From Datnioides undecimradiatus (Eukaryota > Chordata > Actinopteri > Lobotiformes > Datnioididae): a stretch of 64,000 nucleotides of DNA. Shown in pieces: positions 47,690-60,256 of this stretch (position 1 is the first letter of the stretch; each line of letters starts with the position of its first letter). The stretch spans positions 806,001-870,000 of the forward strand of contig WARS01000015.1 of the NCBI GenBank assembly GCA_008933995.1. Direction: 5' to 3'. A program made the position numbers and the translations under genes. The notes below the pieces were generated by a model, which worked only from the letters and a program-made list of their open reading frames with translations, was not told the origin of the DNA and did no database searches.

Positions 47690-47999
47690 ACATAAATACA
47701 ATAGGTCCTCTATAATAAGTGACAGGAACATACTGTGCATCTGTAGGATCCCTGTTGGGAAATAAGTAATAACACCATGGTTTGGTTGGGTTAAGGCACA
47801 GAAACACCTTGCCTAGGTTTAGGGAAACACTAAAGTTAAAATGACTGGAAATTAAAATGACAGGAAACGATGATTGTCTGGAAACAAACAGCAGTTCTCT
47901 GTGTTTGGGTGCAGTGTTTTTGTGGATTTGAACCTCCACCCCATTCAGATGCTTGCTCCTCCTGGACTCTCTGAAACAGCTGATGCCATGAATCTTGGG
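47690..47999 (+). repeat. degenerate percomorph-type interspersed repeat
   Basis: The core at about 47780-47850 (GGTTTGGTTGGGTTAAGGCA and CCTAGGTTTAGGGAAACAC, then AAAGTTAAAATGAC) resembles a very common fish repeat with the words TGGTTGGGTTTAGGCA, TTAGGTTTAGGGAAA and GGTTAAAAT. A TTTGAACCTCC phrase near 47928 fits the tail such repeats often carry. Identification is from memory, the copy is old, and the ends are approximate. Confidence 0.5.
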
Positions 48000-48180
48000 A
48001 GGAGGACAAGACGTTTCTAGAATGACTCAACTTATTTATTATTATTCAGCAAGCACGTTAAAGTCAGTGCTTGTTTGCTCGTGTGTGCGTATGTGTTATC
48101 ATGACCATCACCTATCCTACCCCACCGCACCCCATCTCACTCTTTCTCACTACACCGTTCACTTAAATGAGTGCGTGTGA

Positions 48181-48203
48181 GGGGTGGGGGTTTGGGGGGG
48201 GGG
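48181..48203 (+). other. potential G-quadruplex
   Basis: GGGGTGGGGG TTT followed by ten Gs gives at least four G3+ runs with short loops on the plus strand. Confidence 0.5.
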
Positions 48204-49009
48204 AACTTCCCCCACTTTTCTTAATAGACTAGAAGATCCCCGGCCTCTCAGTTGTTACCATGGCAACTGACCCATTTGGCTGCTGCATATGAAAGTGAGG
48301 GTGAAGGAGCCTGAGAGACAGGGTCAGACAGATTGACGGACAGACAGGTATAGTCCCAAGAATAAGGTCCTTCTACGCCGCTCTCGACTCTTCAGCAGCA
48401 CCTCTGGCTCCGTCTTGCTCTCCCTCCCTCCCTGCCTCCCTTTCAGCCATCTGATCAGCTGTATTAACACAGGGACACTTGCCGAGCAGGGTTAAAAAGG
48501 GCATCCATTCACTCACAGACACCCTTCACTGCTCTCTGTGTGCGTGTGTGAATGTTAGTCCTTGCGCATTGTTAAGTGGGTGTGTAAAAACTTATTAGAG
48601 CGGCAACGTAGGTGCGTGTGCACGTCTATATGTGTGTGTGTGCTTACCCGTGCTTGGACAAAGAGGTGGGGCCTTTTTTTTTTTTTAACACCCTGTCAAA
48701 GGCGTTGCCAGCAGAAAGGAGGATTTTGGGGTGGCCTCCCCCCAACTCACAGATATGAAGCTGTCACGGGAAGAATAGCTGCATTCATTGAATGACACTT
48801 ATTTTCTCCCACTTTACACAAGTGCAGCGAACAAAACAGGCAGGGGAGCAGCTGAGGAAGACATTTTCTTCGCCTTCGTCTCCAATGACAGACATGCGGC
48901 AATTACTTTAAGTCTAAGCAGACACCAAGAAAACTGCCATTCCTGCTTAGCTTTGTTACTTCATTCTTGCAAGCTGCCTCGGGCTTTTTTTAATGTTTAC
49001 TGGATGTGA

Positions 49010-49034
49010 TGTGTGTGTGTGTGTGTGTGTGTGT
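49010..49034. repeat. (GT)n microsatellite
   Basis: A GT run followed by TGTGTGC/CGCG alternation. Confidence 0.9.
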
Positions 49035-52000
49035 TTGTACGCGTGTGTGTATATGCGTGTGCGCGCATTTACACTGAACCTGCATTCGCTCTGTCGATAC
49101 CCGCGTCCCGGCCCGATCTCTATTTCACACTGTCCACAGCCATTATCACGTGTCACAGTTGTCCGCCGGACCCTGAGTCTGCAGCTTGTTCCCGTGCACT
49201 CTAACGGTTCTGCTAACAGTTGATAACCAGGTTACAGCAATGCTCCATTTACTGCAGCTGTTTCTGTGTGTTAAGGCCTTATGTTGGGGAAATTTAGAGA
49301 CACAGATGCAGACGCAGATTCCTCCTCCATCCTTCTTCATTCTTCTTTTTTTGATTTTGCACAAGTCAGGAAGGATCGAGCAGTGCTTTTGGCTAGCACA
49401 AGTCAGATGGAAACAGCAAAATGAATACAGTGTCCATGTTGCATGCAGTGGACCTCGTCCTTCTGTCCTCTTTAGACACCAAAGTACATTCTAATCACTT
49501 CTTATTTCATCACACCAGCAAGGTATTTTCTGTGTGATTAGAATCAATGCTCTCAGTTTGAATGTGTGGTTCATTTGCACGATTCAGTTCATGCAGCAAT
49601 GCAGTCAGGGCTGCACGTCTGCATAGGCGAACGAGATGTAACCAAACGTTTCACTGCAGCCCGTGTAGAAGAGCATGCTCCCCAGCAAACTTATTTCCCA
49701 AGTTTCTCGCCCTGCCTTCGCAGATAAAATCTGCCATTTCACCGTGCAGCTTCTCAGAAATGTTTCCTTGGGTGAGAACTAAAAGCAATTAGTGGAAGAA
49801 AGTGTCTGTTTTGCCACACTTTCTGCTGCGTTAGCTTCGGTTGTGATGTCTGAGCCACTTGAATTCAACATAGGTCAGAAAGCCTGTGTGCTGAATATAC
49901 GCAAGGTTGTTTTTCTTGTTCCAGTGGCAAGGGATCTGAGGGTCTCTGTGTGTATATGCATGTTCATACAGTATATCTATTTGTGTGTTGTCACATTGCC
50001 CGCTCGGGGTTACCTAATAGCTTGGCAACAATATGTCTCTCCACCTACTCTATGCCATGTGCCTTGGTCTAATCTGACCGTAGCTAAATTAAAAGTCCTT
50101 TTGGTGCGGAAGTGGATGACAGTGTTTCCCTGTAGCTCACCTTGCCTCCCTCCTGCCTCCCCCTGCCTGTCCCTCTCCCTACCCTCTTGCCCTGGTGGCC
50201 CACAGCCCATTTTCCCACTAAGACCAGGTGTCCCACTACACCAGAGAAGAGTGTGTCTTAATCAGTACCACAGACGTGCTCGCCACACAACGCGGGGTAC
50301 ACACACGCACAAATAAACGCGTGCACATGCGCTCATATAAACGCACAATCATGCAGTCATCCAAGCAAAGTCAAATTACACACACACACTGCAAGGGGCG
50401 CCCCACTGTCACCCTGCCTTATGTCTAGGAGTGACACTTGGATGACACCAGCAGCAGGATTATAAGAGCATATTTATTAGCCTTAGCGCCGGCCGTGTGC
50501 AAGGCAGGAGCAAGAGTGCACACACAGATACAAAAGTGCACTGAGTGAGGGAAGCCAGGGACAGAAACTAAATGACAATTAAACCCTATTAATTATACAA
50601 TGGCTAGACGCAGATAGTGTCAAAGGTCAGATTCTTAAAATCTCTGCACCTGTTTCATGTTTTTATCGCAAGATTTCCTAAAAGTGATGCTGCACCAGTG
50701 GCACCAGTTCGATTTGATCGTTCATAACCGTGCGCGGAACTTAAACAGACCAGAAATCAAACAAACTCAACAATGCAGCGGGAAAAACACTGCTGATAAT
50801 ATTTTAAAATTTGCATCGCATCCGAACAGAGTTAAACACCATGCGCTTAATGGATGAAAAGGAAGCGGCTGTTGGTTTCAATGAAAATACTTCCCTGCAA
50901 GTAATTTTATTTTTCGATATCCGCGCCGCACTTCGCTGGGAGACAGGTTTACCCTGCGTAAACCTTGACACTGGAACGCATTAAGAAGTTCTTCATACTG
51001 AAGTCAAGAGACAAGTCTCAGATAAGGATGAAAGAGCTTTGGTATTTAAAGGAGAGAATTGTTAAAGAGAGCACAAAAAACAAAGACATGACTCGCTGTT
51101 GCCATTTCCCTCCTCCCCTGTCCTTATTATCCTGTTTTGATGCTTTAGGGAGACAAATGAACTTCAGGTGCCTTGAAATCTCGTAATGAACTCCCTCTTA
51201 CCCCTCAGCCTGTCCTGCCTACACTAAGCTGGCACAGCAGCAGTTGCTTTATTTCCCTTTGGTGTCTGAGTGGCTCCACAGATCCAGGCAGACTCACCCA
51301 CTTAAGTGGAGGCCACACACTGAGTGGGTTTCTTACAGAAGGTGCACAAACATACGCACCTGCACATGTATAGTACCATACGCCCACACCACCACCGCCG
51401 CCACCACCACCAATCCACTACCCTGAGCGTGCTGTTTGTGCACACGCAGGTACAATGTGTGTCTGGTACAATAAACGTCACTTCGTGTGTGGATGAAAAG
51501 CTGCGCTGTTGCTTTTTATGTGTTTAAATCTTAACAGGCGGGCACCGTAAGAGCTCGTGTATTTTCCTACATCAAATAATCACTCGGTGATTATCTGACT
51601 CAATAGAAAGACAAGCGCCAAACAAATAGCGTGGGGCATCTCCTCCACAAACAAGCCAAATAGATTTTCTGTTTGGCCCAATCCTTTCAGCTACCAAGGC
51701 CCATTTCTATCTGCCTCTGTGTCTGCCTGGCTTCATCTGTTTTCATATGTGCACTGCTCCTAAACTGAGCCAAATTAGCGCAGTCTAAATTTGCAAATGG
51801 GCTAGGATGCGATGCTCCCTCTCATCTGTCTTACCTAAATTTGTCATCTTTTGTTCCGTTGAAGATACGGCCACGTGACAACAGGCCTAATGCTGTGACG
51901 GTGGTCAGCGTTTTAGGCGTTTTAGAGAGAGCGGTCACACATTTGTAGGCTTGATGCAGACCTAAATGCCATAGAAGACCTAATTACTGTTAGTACTTCT

Positions 52001-55000
52001 GCATCATAGAGAGCAGAGGATGTAGCGGGAGAGAGACAGAAGCCATATCATTAGGACAAATGCAGACACAGGAAAGAGAGAATGAGAGAGTCGCCTAGAC
52101 CAGGGAAGAGGAACAGGCAAATGAAGAGTGACACAGATTGGAATAGAGCATATGTTAGGCTCAGGCTGCATGGCTAGCTTTCTAGCTTCCTTCTTTTAAC
52201 AGCCACGGATGTATATGGAGTTGGCCGGCTGGCTAGCTGGCTGGCACTGTTGGCTGCTCAGTGGTCCCGAACCAGCCTATTTGAAAAGCCTGATGTGTTT
52301 TATTTGGGCCCGCTTCGCACTGTCATCCGCACTCGGAGATGGAGCGTAATTGAGAGTCAGCTCTAATCTGCGCGGAGCCGAGCTGAGGAAAGTCCGGGAG
52401 GCGAAGGAAGAAGAATGAGATCGCGCGTGGTGACGATTTTACGACAATATGAATACTGTTGACCAAATCATTTAAAGCTCCATCTATTTGTAGTTGATAT
52501 CATACAGGATCTCTGTTTTCCCGTGTCGTCCCCATGGCTATGTTTACCTCGCTGGAAAAGGTTGAACTCATTTATCTTTAGGAATTAACAAACATCACAT
52601 GGAAAGTTGTGTATCTCCATGCACTGACGTCCTGATCTTTTACTGGAAGCATTGCGAGCTGTTATGTTTTTTTTTTTTATTGTGTGCTTCCCTGTAACGA
52701 CATGAAACTCTGTTTGTATGTAACCCACGCTAACACGCTGCCAGTGAGAGTGTGGAGATACAGTATTGCTCAGAGGTTAGCCGGGGAGCTGTACAGTATG
52801 TGCTGGGGGCAGGGAGCAGCTCAGCAAGGCAAGGCCCTTCTGTCTCCTTGTCATCGGCTGGTGCCATTGGGGGTTGAAAGTGCCAGTGTGTGTACTGTAC
52901 GTGTGTGTGTGTGTGTGAGCGATGCAGTGATGCGGGTGGGCGCGCAGCCGAACGGGCACTTGACTGGCGCTGTGGCACTTAGCTAGCGCGTCGCTGCTGG
53001 CTTGGCGGCGCTCCAGGTTAACTCGCCGTGCTGTGAGGTTTTTTGTATCCATGTGCGTTGGGTGATGTGGCACCAGATGCCACTCCATGTGCCCAAATCC
53101 TGTTGACATTTGGAGCGTGGGCAAGCGGGCACACAGGAAGGAAGCAGAAAAGAGGAGGGAAATTTAATTAGGATGAAACAGCAGCTTCAGCCGTTGTTAC
53201 GGCACGTCGTGTTGTACTGCGCGTAGACGAAAGCAAAGTCACCTAAACACACAAACACAAAATTCTATGTAAATACACGCACACACACTTTTTTTCTTGC
53301 AGCTATATATTTGCTTTGTGGGAAGCTGGCAGGAGAAGAGAGCAAAGGGTGTAAGGTCTAGGGGAGCAGAAGACGGAGGTGCAGGAGGAGGGAGAGAGGC
53401 ATAGAGGGAAGGTGATTGAGAAATGGGCTTTGCGTGTGCACGGGTGAGGGGGGGCGTAATTTGATTAAGCAGGCTGACAGAAGGAGGAAGCGGGAATGGT
53501 GGGGTGACAGGTTGATGCCAGCTCCTCCTGGCATGGCCTTCACCCTTATTCCCGACTGAGAGGAGATGGAGTCGTCGGGGTGGCTCACAGTGTATTTTGC
53601 CTGAGATTGGAGCGATGAGGGATGAGAGATAGTCAAAACGCAGATAAAAGAGGTGCTGAAGGACAGCGCGAGGCGTGACAAGGGGCAGTAGGGAGTAGAG
53701 AGGGAGGGGTGATGGGGAGAATCACACTGGGATTCAAAGAAAAGGTGGTGAGTAGGTGGTGATATGTGGAAACGGCAGGAGGTGAAAGAGTAGGAGGTGT
53801 AAGGGGCAAACTGATGGTGACATGTTAGAAAACCCCTCTTACAGTTTGTATTCAACTTTCACACAGTCAACTCAGAAAATCTATTTTTGGACAGAAAATC
53901 GAAATTACACTTTTTAGTCACTATACTGTGGAAATCAAAAGTTGAATGTTTAATCGGCGGCTGTGTGTCACATTTTCCACGCTTCTGTGAAATTCAGTTC
54001 TTTCAGTATTTCCGCTTTCATTGTAGATTTTGACATTTAATGCCACGACTCTAATAGTCATCATTAGCGCTATCATCACCGTCACAACGCTCTTTGGTGT
54101 AAGACTGCGATCTTCAGGTGTGTTAACTTGTGCCGTTGATACCTTAAATACCACGCTGACGTAAAACACAACCGCAGCAGAGGTTCGGGAGGCTTTGGCG
54201 GCCAGTTCGGGCAGTCCCCCGACATGATTTCTTTGAGCTAACACTAAAACGCACGCACACACACGCTCACAGAGCTTCATTTGGATGCAGAAGGCTGGGG
54301 CTGACGTCTAGCATCAGGTCTCACAATAATTATTTTAAATTGCTACTAGGAACACGGGTCCTGGTGGGATATATTACCTCTACCCTAACCAGAGATGAAT
54401 TTCACCCAGCACATACATACACTACAACCTTCTGGCTTTACATACCTATATATTTATATAAATATACATTTGTGGGCAAGCGTGTGTGTGTTCGTGCAGC
54501 CGTCACATACTCCCGTGTACGTGCGAGTGTGTGTACGCGTGTGTTTACAAGCACACATAGCCACCGGGTGTTCTTTTTCTCTGTGTCAGTGTAATGTATA
54601 TATTTCAGGAGGGCCTAGCATTAATTTTTTACATGTTGAGACAAGGTCATATGACTGCATCTGTATGCTTATGTATGTATATATGTACAGCTGTGGGGAT
54701 GCTGCGCTGAGTGGGTGTGCTGGCGACTGCTCATCTATATAAGTGGTTATTTTGATCAGGTATCTTGAGTGGGGATCGCACTTATTCCCTGCAGACCTGA
54801 GCACCCACTACACTCACACAGCATGCATGCACTTACAGACACACACACACACTGCCTGACATGATGAAGACCCGGTTTGTTATTGTGTACAGCATTGCCT
54901 ACATGTCTCCTTAGACTACACCCTGTCCAGTTGGGTCGGCGTAGGCGTGTATTGGTGCACCTTTCTGTGAGTGTGTGTGCGCGTGCATGCAGTTCCTGTC

Positions 55001-55203
55001 ACCCCTATCTTTGCACATCGCTAAAAAAAATATAACAGGCCGTGTGCACTTTGATTGAAAATAATAATTTAATGGCATTGATTTTGCCCAGAGAATGCTG
55101 AGCAGCTAGCTCTCGTGCTTTTTACAATGCAGTGTTTGACTCCTGAAACATCCCATAACTAAACCACAGTAAACTCAGCTCCTCCATGACCACTGCTGAT
55201 CCA

Positions 55204-55204
<1 letters not shown>

Positions 55205-55236
<32 letters not shown>
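55205..55236. repeat. (GT)n microsatellite
   Basis: A pure GT run of about 32 nt. Confidence 0.92.
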
Positions 55237-55238
<2 letters not shown>

Positions 55239-56602
55239 TTTTGTATTTTATTCAGCCACAACTGGACAAACTGGAAAGTGCCATGTCTGTTACCTGTAAC
55301 TAAAACCGAGGATTCTCATTGAGTATGCAAGTGACACCAGCACTCCTCATAATAAAGGTGGCATACTGTCATTGTATGACTCTGCTGGGCGGAGGGGAGG
55401 TAATGATGTGAGGTATATACGAATTTAACAGTCATAGTCCATGTGAGCCAGGATGTACAGCTTCATAAACCCAACAGAAAGAGAGAGAGAGAGAATTACA
55501 GAGTCAGAGAGTGAGATGCATTCCTCCCCTATCCTTGCATTTCCTCATCCTTCTCTCCGTCCCCCTCTCTCTCTCCCTCTCTCCCTTCTTTAACCCACAA
55601 CTGAACCTGTCAGCTCTGTATTGCAGAGAATTTTCCAGCAGCTCTTCGACATCTCACTCTCGCCCTGCCTGTCAAAGACCGCTGAGGGCAAAGAGAGAGA
55701 GAGTGAGAGAGGTAGAGGTTTGGCGAGAGAGAGAGGGAGAGAGAGAGGGGGGGGGGGTGTACTGATGAATCCTCTCACAGAGCAGAGAGTTCACCTCTCA
55801 GGTAATCCTATAAAAAGCCAAGGTGAGATGCTCCTCTGCCTCCCGCTCATTATAGCATCTTTACCCTGCACCGCAGCCACTGCTCTCTTCCTAGAGGTAT
55901 ATTGGGATGGTGGTGCAGGGGGTGGGGAGAGTTGGGGAGTTGGGGGCAAAGAGAAAGGGGAGAGGGAGACCTTCTCACTATTCACACAGTGCTTGCACGT
56001 TGCACCGCATGCGCCACATCTGTTAGACTTTTTTGTACCTCTCCTTCTTCTTCTTCTCTCCCCCCCCTCTCTCCCTCTCTTTCTCTTTCTCTCTCTACGT
56101 CCCTCCCTCCCTCCCCTCCACTCCCCTCTCAGTTCCTTTTTTAATCTTTTATTCATAGCTTAGCAGGTGATGAAAAATTTATGCCCTGAGTCTGGCATTG
56201 AAATAAATGCAAAACGAAAACAGAAGCAGTTTATACTGACAGTCTGAATATCTCTATCTAGAACAAGGCTGCTCGCTGCAAATCAGGAAGCCTGGTGCTC
56301 TCCTGTTAACTCCGCTGTGTAAATGATGCTTTGTGGCTTCCTGCGAAGCCAGAAGATTAGTGTGTTTTGTTTTTCCCTCTACTCTCCTCTCTGTCATCTT
56401 ACCAGAGGGGAGGGAAGTGGGCACTTTTTTTCCGGGCGCCATATCCCAAATCTTTTCAGTAACTCCCCTCCCATATCAACTCACCCACCGAGCCCCCCAG
56501 CCCAACCCACCGCCTTGTTTGCGGGTAGCCGATCAAAGTGGGCGAAGTGTTAGATTTGTTGTTCTACATGGTGATTGTGTGTATTCTCAGGTGTATTCTC
56601 AA

Positions 56603-56679
56603 GTGTGTGTGTGTGTGTGTGTGTGTGAACCTCACTTCAGCAGAAGCTCTAAAGTCCTCAGCCCAGCTTAAAAAAATAT

Positions 56680-56712
<33 letters not shown>
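56603..56712. repeat. facing (GT)n and (CA)n runs
   Basis: (GT)n at about 56603-56627 and (CA)n at about 56684-56712 are complementary to each other and could pair around a loop of about 56 nt in single-stranded form. Confidence 0.8.
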
Positions 56713-56719
<7 letters not shown>

Positions 56720-56853
56720 ACAGACGTGCACACACACCAGTTGGCCCTTACGGCTTGTAAGAGGGACTATCCCTCTCTTTGGAAGTGTTATGCAGAGGCT
56801 AACTCTTCCCGCCAGCCCTGGCATATTGCTGCTGTTGGTTTTGAAAGTGGTAT

Positions 56854-56872
56854 CCCCCCCCCCCCCCCCCCC
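56854..56872 (+). repeat. poly-C run (19 nt)
   Basis: Uninterrupted C19 within a pyrimidine-rich tract. Assembly or length error is possible in such a run. Confidence 0.9.
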
Positions 56873-57640
56873 TCCCCTTTCTCCCCCTCCTCCCCCCTTC
56901 ATTTTAAATCTCTGTGTTTTATGAAACCCGTCCAAGCGTTCTGCAAAAAGCTATTTGTGCAATAAAAACAAAACAGCTGTGTTAGTGAACATGCAACACG
57001 CAAAAAAGTTGCGGGATTGTTATTAAACGCTTTTGTGTGTATATTTGAGTGTGAGTGCGAGGGAGCAGATGAGGGCACACGCGTAAACATGACTGCATTG
57101 CGTGCGTGCGTGTGTGTGTGTGTGAGGACGGTGCGTTGTGAAGTCCTGCTGTCAGCTGTAATGATGTGTTGTGGTAGAGTGCTGAGAGCAGAGAGGCCGG
57201 CTTGGCCTCGGCCATGGATCTAACTACTGATCTGATACTCTCTGACAGCCAGGGAGAGGGAGAGAGAGCGATATAGAGATGGAGAAAGAGATGGAGGAGG
57301 GAGGGAGAGGAGAGAGACCCGATTTAGGGCACAGAGGAGGAATGGATGGAAGTTAAGGTCTAGAGAGAGAAAGAGCATTCAGTAAGAAGAGAGATGAAGG
57401 ACAAGTCAGGGCTAAAGGAAGAGGAAAGGGGCTATATCTAATGCAAAGTTTGAGGGTTATTATATGATATGGTGCACACATACTGTAATCATGGTTTGCT
57501 GATATCAAAGCAAAATAATATTGTCTCCAACTGTAGGACTTAAAATAACCCAGCCACAGCGAGGCACTCTCCTCTGGGAATCATCATCAAGGAAATTCTT
57601 GCATTAGTGTGTGCGAAAGAGATTGTGTGCCTACGACTGG

Positions 57641-57671
<31 letters not shown>

Positions 57672-57680
57672 CGCGTGTGT
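57641..57680. repeat. (GT)n microsatellite with GC steps
   Basis: A GT run passing into GCGTGCGCGTGTGT. Confidence 0.9.
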
Positions 57681-57873
57681 CCCTGGCCCTGCCCCAGTGC
57701 CACGGTGCCAGTCGTTGGCAGAGCGTGGCGGTGTGTAGCGAGGACGAGTCGCCCAGCAATTAAATAAAGATCTCTAATTGGCTGCTTCATATTAGGGTCA
57801 GCAGCTGGAAAGAGAAGAGAGGTTTGTCGCATGCACTTTCACACACCCATGATACGCACATGTGTACACAGGC

Positions 57874-57886
57874 CGCGCGCGCGCGC
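57874..57886. other. alternating CG tract (Z-DNA-prone)
   Basis: CGCGCGCGCGCGC, uninterrupted alternating purine-pyrimidine of the most Z-prone type, flanked by CACA/TGTG sequence. Confidence 0.6.
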
Positions 57887-58214
57887 CTGTGCTCACACTC
57901 ACGTACTCGCATACACAAACACGCACGGCTCCTGAACAAAATTCAATTATTAATGGACTGATTGCTCGAGTGGAGCTTCTCTGGGAATCTGAACCTGCCA
58001 CACTGAATAAAATAAAACCACTGCTTTACATTTTCATTATACCAAACCGTGTTTTAAATTGCAAATGCGTCTCGGAAACCCACCGTTGCCCCTCCCTCCT
58101 TCCCTCCCTCTCCTTCCCTCGCCTTCCCCCCGTTTTCCTTGCTGTCTCACTACAGCGAGCCCTCTCCCTCTCCTTCCCCCCCTTCGTCGCCACTTACATG
58201 TATCTATGCACATG

Positions 58215-58221
<7 letters not shown>

Positions 58222-58253
<32 letters not shown>
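58222..58253. repeat. (CA)n microsatellite
   Basis: A CA run of about 30 nt. Confidence 0.9.
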
Positions 58254-58256
<3 letters not shown>

Positions 58257-58456
58257 TGCATTTTACTGCTGTGGCATGTGTGTACAGCCACCATTAAGCA
58301 GTCTTATTAAAGGGAAAGGCTGTGTGTGTGTTTGCGAGAGGGAGAGGAGTTGTGTGCATGAGGAAGTGCTTCTGGGCCGCGGCGGAGCTCCTTTGCTTAT
58401 TTGCAATCAGGTCAGACAGACAGCACAGCCACATACACCACTGTCACCTCCCTCCA

Positions 58457-58457
<1 letters not shown>

Positions 58458-58505
<48 letters not shown>

Positions 58506-58506
58506 C
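58458..58506. repeat. (CT)n microsatellite
   Basis: A CT run of nearly 50 nt with one TT step. Confidence 0.92.
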
Positions 58507-59630
58507 CATCCCTCTCTTCTATCTCTCCTCCTCTTCTCCTCCTCCCCCTTCTTCTGTGTTTTTCCCAGCTCCAGTGAAATAGCACATTTTGTCAGGAGTT
58601 GGATATCTCAATTATCTCCTTCGTAATACTGAGGACATTCCTCTTTGTTTCGCCAACTCATTCTCTCTGTCTCTCTCCCATGCGCCCCCCTCCCCTCTTC
58701 CCTCCGCTCCCCCCCGTCCTCTCTTGCATTTCCATTTCTGATTTGCCTCTGTATATTTCATCCTCACCTTGGTTGCCCTCATTCTGTCGTAGGTTAACTT
58801 CAAGCCAAAATACTGATTTCACAGTGCCCAGTTGTGTTACCATGCGACAGGGGTTGGCTGTATTCTCATCTGTTTAAACTATAAGGTCCCTTTTTCTGAA
58901 AACGCTGCTCATATATGGTCTTTACTGCAGTGCTGTTGGTTTGCGCTTCCAGCGGCTCACTTGCTAAAGAAGTCGCTAAAGTTTCGGTTTGCAGCGCTTT
59001 TTTTTTTTTTTTTTTGTCTACAGTCGTGCTTGCAAATTCTAACCACCCGTTTCCTCGTGTGTTTATTCCAATCAAACTGCCAGTTGCTTCTGCTGCCGCT
59101 GGAAATTTTAAAATGCATGTCCTCCTGTGCACCAAAAGGATTTTTCTCATGAAAGACCAACCTGACACCAGATGTTTACAAGAGCAAAAGTGAAAGGAGT
59201 GTGGGGGGAATGAAGTGGCCACGGGCTGAATCGCTGTTACGTTCTAAAGTCGCAAGATGGAAATGGACATGAAATTGCGGATTGTTGCTGTTATGTAAAG
59301 GTGATAAGTAGAATTACTCAAATATACCGTGTATGTACATGCACAGCAGGGTATCTTGTATCGTCTTGCAGGTCATTTTAAAAACATTTGTCCATGTACC
59401 GGCTCTTGTTGTGTTTCTGAATTTTGTTTTTGCATGCATGTATGCGTGTGTTTGTGTGTTTCACTGTGCGTGCATGCGTGGAGCAAGCATGCATGTGTGT
59501 GTGCGCGCTTGTGTGTGCGCATGTTACATTTTAATGCATACATCCCCCTCTTCCCCTTCTATGCTTCTGTTTCTCTGTGCTGCTCCTTTTTCATTTGTGT
59601 ATATTCTGGCTGTTCATTTGCCCATGTGTA

Positions 59631-59666
<36 letters not shown>

Positions 59667-59969
59667 TGTGAGGGGGGAGAGATAGAGAGAGACTGATAGT
59701 GGTTATAGAGGGGGCAGAGAGGCTCATGGGAGTTGTGCTAAGGGCCATAGTATCACTCCACTGTCTCTCAGGGCACATTGTTTATGCATGGGGCCACATA
59801 TGCAGCAGGCACAGACACTCACTGCATACTCCCAGAGACACTGCGAGGCTGTTTGTGTGCGTGTGAGAGAGAGTGTTCCTGCGTGTGCATAAAACAGCGC
59901 ATACGGTATGTGTGTATGCGGGCATACATGCTTGCTTATGTTTTCAAGTGCGTACAAATGTGTTTGTTT

Positions 59970-59972
59970 TTA

Positions 59973-60005
<33 letters not shown>
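59970..60005. repeat. (GT)n microsatellite followed by (CATG)n
   Basis: A GT run followed by GCATGCATGCATGCA. Confidence 0.9.
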
Positions 60006-60006
<1 letters not shown>

Positions 60007-60231
60007 TGCATGCATGCAGCAGAGGCTCCCGTCACCATTACAGCCCACAGGCGGGACAGTGATCTCATCCTCTGGTCTCCATCTCTGACGTGTCAGCACC
60101 CCGCCGGCCATGTTGTTCACCTTCACACCATTTCTCTCTGCTCTCTGGGAACCTGTTCACACACAAAATGTGTACACTTTTGCATATGTATGTTGTTGTA
60201 TTGCGCGCGCGTGTGTTTGTTGGAGTTTGAT

Positions 60232-60256
60232 TTTGTGTGTGTGTGTGTGTGTGTGC
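60232..60256. repeat. (GT)n microsatellite
   Basis: A GT run. Confidence 0.9.

Larger units (their letters stand above)
48000..55204. other. non-coding stretch
   Basis: No supported exon. It holds a G-run cluster at 48181-48203, GT repeats at 49010-49034 and about 52897-52918, and several unique stretches. A strong acceptor (ttttttcttgcag) ends at 53302 and leads into a short in-frame tail discussed under findings. Confidence 0.6.

Noticed and set aside
57862-58626. 254-codon open frame on the plus strand, longest in the window
   Set aside because: It runs through CA and CT microsatellites (His-Thr and Leu-Ser repeats), with no domain or homology and no splice context.
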